From an uncultured Chloroflexales bacterium (GTDB lineage Bacteria; Chloroflexota; Chloroflexia; Chloroflexales; Chloroflexaceae): a DNA stretch of 55,511 nucleotides. The stretch spans positions 1 to 55,511 of the forward strand of contig CALGUG010000042.1 in the NCBI GenBank assembly GCA_937902315.1, given 5' to 3'. A model generated the notes under the pieces. That model ran no database searches. It was not told the origin of the DNA and worked only from the letters and a program-made list of their open reading frames with translations. This document shows positions 52,846 to 55,511 of the stretch, piece by piece. Positions within the stretch are counted from its first letter, which is position 1. The number at the start of each line of letters is the position of its first letter. The position numbers and the translations under genes were made by a program.

Positions 52846-53011
52846 ATACCAAATCCGGTTGATTAGGTTCTCTTTGGCCTTCGGCAGAGCGGAACGTGGC
52901 TCTTTTTGTTGTGTGCGATTTCGCGCGGCCGACGAAATCGCACACGAGCCTTTGCCCGGCTTTTCGTTTTTCTGAGCGAAGAGCATGCAGGTCTTTAAAC
53001 GGATTTGGTAT
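52846..53011 (+). repeat. MITE-like element, copy B (166 bp)
   Basis: Inverted repeats ATACCAAATCCGGTT / AAACGGATTTGGTAT. With flanks the inverted repeat is perfect over 17 bp (AGCTAATACCAAATCCG, 52841-53016). TA flanks both ends, a possible target duplication. About 41 bp more than copy A, all explained by the internal hairpin. Confidence 0.85.
52911..52945. repeat. Hairpin inserted in MITE copy B
   Basis: GTGTGCGATTTCG and CGAAATCGCACAC are exact inverted arms around nine bases. Absent from copy A; core shared with 123-157. Confidence 0.85.
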
Positions 53012-53108
53012 TAGCTTTGCTAAAGGCCAAATATAGGGTTCGGTAGCGCCTCGTTTTGGGGAGGCCTTTCCACACAGATAGAAGCCTCTTTTGGGGGCGG
53101 GATGTTGG

Positions 53109-53126
53109 TAGCCGTAGGCGGACGCG
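53109..53126 (+). repeat. REP-like core, copy 10
   Basis: TAGCCGTAGGCGGACGCG, followed by CTAGGAGCCGAATGGA. Confidence 0.85.
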
Positions 53127-53286
53127 CTAGGAGCCGAATGGAAGGAAGAGACTTGGCCGCTAGCGCGATAGTATGCTCGTCAAGAGGATGGGCGAACAGG
53201 AGTTGCATAGCTACGACAGCGTTAGGCGGAACTCCAGGCGCGCTTTTGGCGTCACTTACATGCAAGCGAGCATAGCATCTTCAGAT

Positions 53287-53315
53287 TTGCCCGGCCCTAT
53301 ACGCGGGGGTATAAT
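53287..53315 (+). promoter_or_regulatory. Promoter of mnmE
   Basis: TTGCCC (53287-53292), 17 bp, TATAAT (53310-53315); the ATG is 41 bp downstream. Confidence 0.8.
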
Positions 53316-53356
53316 AGTCCTTTTAGCAGAACACATTAAGGATCTACTTCGAGACT

Positions 53357-54739
53357 ATGCTCTACGATGATACGATAACGGCGATCGCAACGCCTCCCGG
53401 CGAAGGGGGGATCGGGATTATCCGCCTGAGCGGCCCCGAAGCTATAGCCATCATCTCGCGGATCTTCGTGCCCGCCAAACCCGGGCCACTGCACCCTTTC
53501 CGGCTGCGCTATGGAACGATCAACGATCCTCAGACCCAACAGCCGATCGATGAAGTTCTGGTGTCGGTGATGCGCGCGCCGCGCTCTTTCACACGCGAAG
53601 ATGTCGTTGAGATCTCGTGTCACGGCGGCCCGCTTCCCCTGCAAAGCATTCTGCGCCTAACGCTCGCCGAGGGCGCGCGACTGGCCGAGCCGGGAGAATT
53701 CACCATGCGCGCCTTTCTCAACGGCCGCATCGATCTCAGCCAAGCCGAAGCCACCCTCGATGTGATCAAGGCCCGCACCGAAACCGCGCTTGCCCTCGCT
53801 CAAGCTCAGTTAGGCGGCTGGCTCGCCCAAGAAGTGCAGCGTATTCGCAACGCGCTGCTGGAACCCTTGGCCTACTTTACGGTCTTAGTCGACTTTCCCG
53901 AAGACGAAGTGGAAGCCCAAGACCCGCTGCCGGTTCTGCAAGACGCCTACAACTCGATACAGAAACTGCTGGCTAACGCCGATCAAGGTATCATCTATCG
54001 CCAAGGAGCGAAAGTCGCCCTAGTTGGCCTGCCCAACGTCGGCAAGTCGTCGCTGCTGAATCGGCTCTTGCGCAGCAATCGCGCGATCGTAACGCCCATC
54101 GCAGGCACCACCCGCGATACTCTCGAAGAGACCGCCAACTTGGCAGGCATACCGGTCGTTTTGGTCGATACGGCTGGCATTACCGAAACCGACGATCTGG
54201 TCGAACAAATCGGTGTCGAACGCAGCCGCAGCGCTCTGGCAGAAGCCGATCTCGCTCTGCTGGTGCTCGACAGCAGCCAAGGCATTCGCCCCGAAGATCG
54301 GGCCATGATCGACTTAACCAGCAACAAACCAACCATTTTGGTTTGGAATAAAAGCGACCTGATCAGCGATCCGCCCTCACATCAAGAGCCGCTCGCGCCG
54401 CATATCCAAGAGCAGGTCGCGATCTCAGCTCTCACCGGGCAAGGGATCGACAGCTTAACCGAGGCAGTGGCAAAAATCTTGCTAGGAGGGAGAATAACAA
54501 CACCTTTCGACCCTGCCAAAACAAGTCGTGCTGTCTCAAATGTCAGACATCGTGATGCCTTAGCACGAGCAGCCCAACACCTCGCCCATGTCTTAACAGG
54601 CTATCGCCAGCACGATCCTACCGATCTGCTCACGGTCGACCTGACCGCCGCCTTAAATGCATTGGGTGAAGTGACGGGAGAGACTGTTGGAGACGATCTA
54701 CTCGCGACGATTTTCAGTAAATTTTGTATCGGAAAATAA
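53357..54739 (+). CDS. mnmE: tRNA modification GTPase MnmE
   Basis: MnmE, with MnmG, installs the carboxymethylaminomethyl group on U34 of certain tRNAs. The 460-residue protein has the N-terminal folate-binding domain (DDTITAIATPPGEGGIGIIRLSG; EISCHGGPLPLQSIL; GEFTMRAFLNGRIDLSQAEA). A helical domain follows, with an inserted G domain: GLPNVGKSS (224-232), TTRD (251-254), DTAG (271-274), NKSD. It ends in the essential FCIGK with the catalytic Cys. Length is typical. mnmG is not adjacent. Confidence 0.97.
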   Translation: MLYDDTITAIATPPGEGGIGIIRLSGPEAIAIISRIFVPAKPGPLHPFRLRYGTINDPQTQQPIDEVLVSVMRAPRSFTREDVVEISCHGGPLPLQSILRLTLAEGARLAEPGEFTMRAFLNGRIDLSQAEATLDVIKARTETALALAQAQLGGWLAQEVQRIRNALLEPLAYFTVLVDFPEDEVEAQDPLPVLQDAYNSIQKLLANADQGIIYRQGAKVALVGLPNVGKSSLLNRLLRSNRAIVTPIAGTTRDTLEETANLAGIPVVLVDTAGITETDDLVEQIGVERSRSALAEADLALLVLDSSQGIRPEDRAMIDLTSNKPTILVWNKSDLISDPPSHQEPLAPHIQEQVAISALTGQGIDSLTEAVAKILLGGRITTPFDPAKTSRAVSNVRHRDALARAAQHLAHVLTGYRQHDPTDLLTVDLTAALNALGEVTGETVGDDLLATIFSKFCIGK

Positions 54740-54903
54740 CCAGCGCTCTTTATACGGACATTTCTATCTGTTCACACGGGTGCTTATTTCCTCAATAAGT
54801 GGCGATCGGCATCTTGGCTTCAGCTAAGCAGCCCGCTTTGCTTGAGAAGTTGGGAAAAAACACGACCTACAGCTTCAAAACTATCAATTCGGTCATCGAG
54901 TCG

Positions 54904-54912
54904 TGTTATAAT
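54904..54912 (+). promoter_or_regulatory. Extended -10 promoter of the small 54991 gene
   Basis: TGT-TATAAT (54904-54912), no clear -35; 78 bp before the ATG. Confidence 0.55.
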
Positions 54913-54990
54913 TATTCCAAATTTCTCATACAAGCCATACTGTGAACAACATCACACCCCTATACACAAGGGGCAAAGGAGGGCGTACGC

Positions 54991-55233
54991 ATGTCGACAC
55001 TTGAGCTCGATCGCTTGATTGACCAGCTCATACCACAAGTCCTTGCGGATCGCGATCTAGGTAATGGCCGAACTTTCACTAAACTGCATCTGTATCGTTT
55101 GTGGGCGTTAGGATGTCTGCAAGTCGGGGAATGTTTCGACGAGGAATTACTCGCAGATCGGGTCGCGGCCCGATTGCCTTCAAGTGTCAGCCTCTCTCTA
55201 GACATGCTCAAAGAACGCAGCCTAGCTTCTTAA
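54991..55233 (+). CDS. Small helical protein of unknown function
   Basis: An 80-residue protein, MSTLELDRLIDQLIPQVLADRD..., probably all alpha, with a charged N-terminal helix and a 'LYRLWALGCLQVGECFDEELLADRVAARL' segment. No family is recognised. Support for a real gene: AAAGGAGGG (54975-54983) at proper distance, an extended -10 promoter upstream and a hairpin terminator downstream, so it is an independent unit. Confidence 0.7.
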   Translation: MSTLELDRLIDQLIPQVLADRDLGNGRTFTKLHLYRLWALGCLQVGECFDEELLADRVAARLPSSVSLSLDMLKERSLAS

Positions 55234-55259
55234 AGGCTCAATAAACAAACGAAGTTTTC

Positions 55260-55287
55260 AATAAGGGGGCCTCGGCTCCCTTATTTT
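55260..55287 (+). terminator. Terminator of the small 54991 gene
   Basis: AATAAGGG...CCCTTATTTTG, an 8-bp stem with a T-rich tail. Confidence 0.75.
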
Positions 55288-55369
55288 GTTGATACGCCAC
55301 GCTCGCTTTCCAACAAGCTCTTCGCTTAACAAACTCGCTCGATACCTTCAGCGCTCTGGCGATGTGTTC

Positions 55370-55511
55370 TTTTCCTTCCATGCGGTCCTTGGCGCGTCCG
55401 CCTACGGCTACCAAATGGACTACCCTCATCCCCAACCCTTCTCCCGCAAAGCGGGAGCTGTACATTACCCACAAATCTCCATAAGGTCAGCGTTATCTGC
55501 CCTCACCCCCC
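55370..55511 (-). repeat. GC-hairpin/REP composite element, copy 3 (inverted, cut by window end)
   Basis: Read on the minus strand it contains GGGGGGTGAGGGCAGATAACG, ATGTACAGCTCCCGC-TTT-GCGGGAG, GGGTTGGGGATGAGG and the REP core (55393-55410), in the same order as 170-345 and 6280-6462. Confidence 0.85.
55393..55410 (-). repeat. REP-like core, copy 11 (inverted)
   Basis: Reverse complement of TAGCCGTAGGCGGACGCG. Confidence 0.85.

Larger units (their letters stand above)
52782..53046 (-). repeat. Older MITE copy interrupted by a second MITE
   Basis: ATACCAAATCCGTCT...TGCGCTCTTACAAGGCGCAAA (52782 onwards) matches 38353 onwards, and GGCCAAATATAGGGTTCGG (53025-53043) matches the other end of that copy. 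Copy B sits between the two parts. Confidence 0.55.
52739..53356. other. Repeat nest between the mucin-like gene and mnmE
   Basis: It holds an outer MITE remnant, an inner MITE with a hairpin insertion, a REP core (53109-53126) and the mnmE promoter. No gene is visible. Confidence 0.75.

Noticed and set aside
170..55511. Complete insertion sequence or transposon
   Set aside because: Repeats and inverted ends are present, but no transposase or recombinase gene or remnant was found in any frame.
1..55511. tRNA, rRNA or riboswitch genes
   Set aside because: No cloverleaf with the usual T-arm sequence, rRNA core sequence or known riboswitch core was recognised by eye in the gaps; a covariance-model scan would be decisive.

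Overview
The window looks like chromosomal DNA from a Chloroflexota bacterium, most likely class Chloroflexia (Herpetosiphon-like). This is an inference. It rests on moderate GC, abundant multi-domain sensor kinases, the duplicated 'ETGH...FW...VQYFER' module in the L,D-transpeptidase, a secreted subtilase ending in an 'LMPLVFK' tail, and large repeat-filled intergenic gaps. No rRNA, tRNA, CRISPR array, transposase or phage gene was found. The gene density and core genes (ftsY, tsaB, tsaE, HU, mnmE) indicate a chromosome.

Layout. 1-573: repeats. 574-4501: an ftsY-led operon with a LysW-like zinc ribbon, a lipoprotein, and a DtnK/PdxA2-type pair for four-carbon acid sugars. 4553-6065: a SufR-like Fe-S regulator with a consensus promoter, then a Mn-type superoxide dismutase. 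6618-8983 (minus): tsaE, tsaB and a GlmS-like SIS protein. 9126-11284: a ParA-like ATPase with a C-terminal zinc ribbon and a metallo-beta-lactamase-fold hydrolase. 11712-15053: a large secreted subtilase. 15356-27218: a glycan assembly locus with three glycosyltransferases, a polytopic GT-C-like protein, a hexapeptide acyltransferase, a YbhN-type membrane protein and five methyltransferases. 27676-29130: a secreted four-repeat protein with codon use suggesting high expression. 29216-31195 (minus): a second GT-C-like protein. 31459-34860: a membrane protein and an ABC-2 permease. 35241-36710 (minus): a LuxR-HTH/transmembrane/Kelch protein. 37005-38147: an FAD oxidoreductase. 38575-40699 (minus): an L,D-transpeptidase and a MacB/LolD-type ATPase. 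41254-42070: HU and a TPR protein. 42697-52738: three sensory proteins followed by a large mucin-like surface protein whose start overlaps the last kinase. 53357-55233: mnmE and a small unknown protein.

Almost every large intergenic gap carries members of interlinked repeat families. One is an 18-nt REP-like core (11 copies, all intergenic) with a GCC-GTA/GAA-GGC hairpin. A second is a set of MITE-like elements bounded by ATACCAAATCCG inverted repeats, some enclosing the core. A third is a roughly 180-bp element with a GC-rich hairpin. There are also isolated perfect hairpins, one inside a MITE that itself seems inserted in an older copy.

The surface theme is strong: glycan locus, secreted repeat protein, secreted protease, peptidoglycan cross-linker, transmembrane transcription factor and the sensor/mucin cluster could all serve building and sensing of the cell envelope or sheath. 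The best candidates for new biology are the 42.7-52.7 kb sensor/mucin cluster, the LuxR-TM-Kelch protein, the zinc-ribbon ParA and the nested repeat system.
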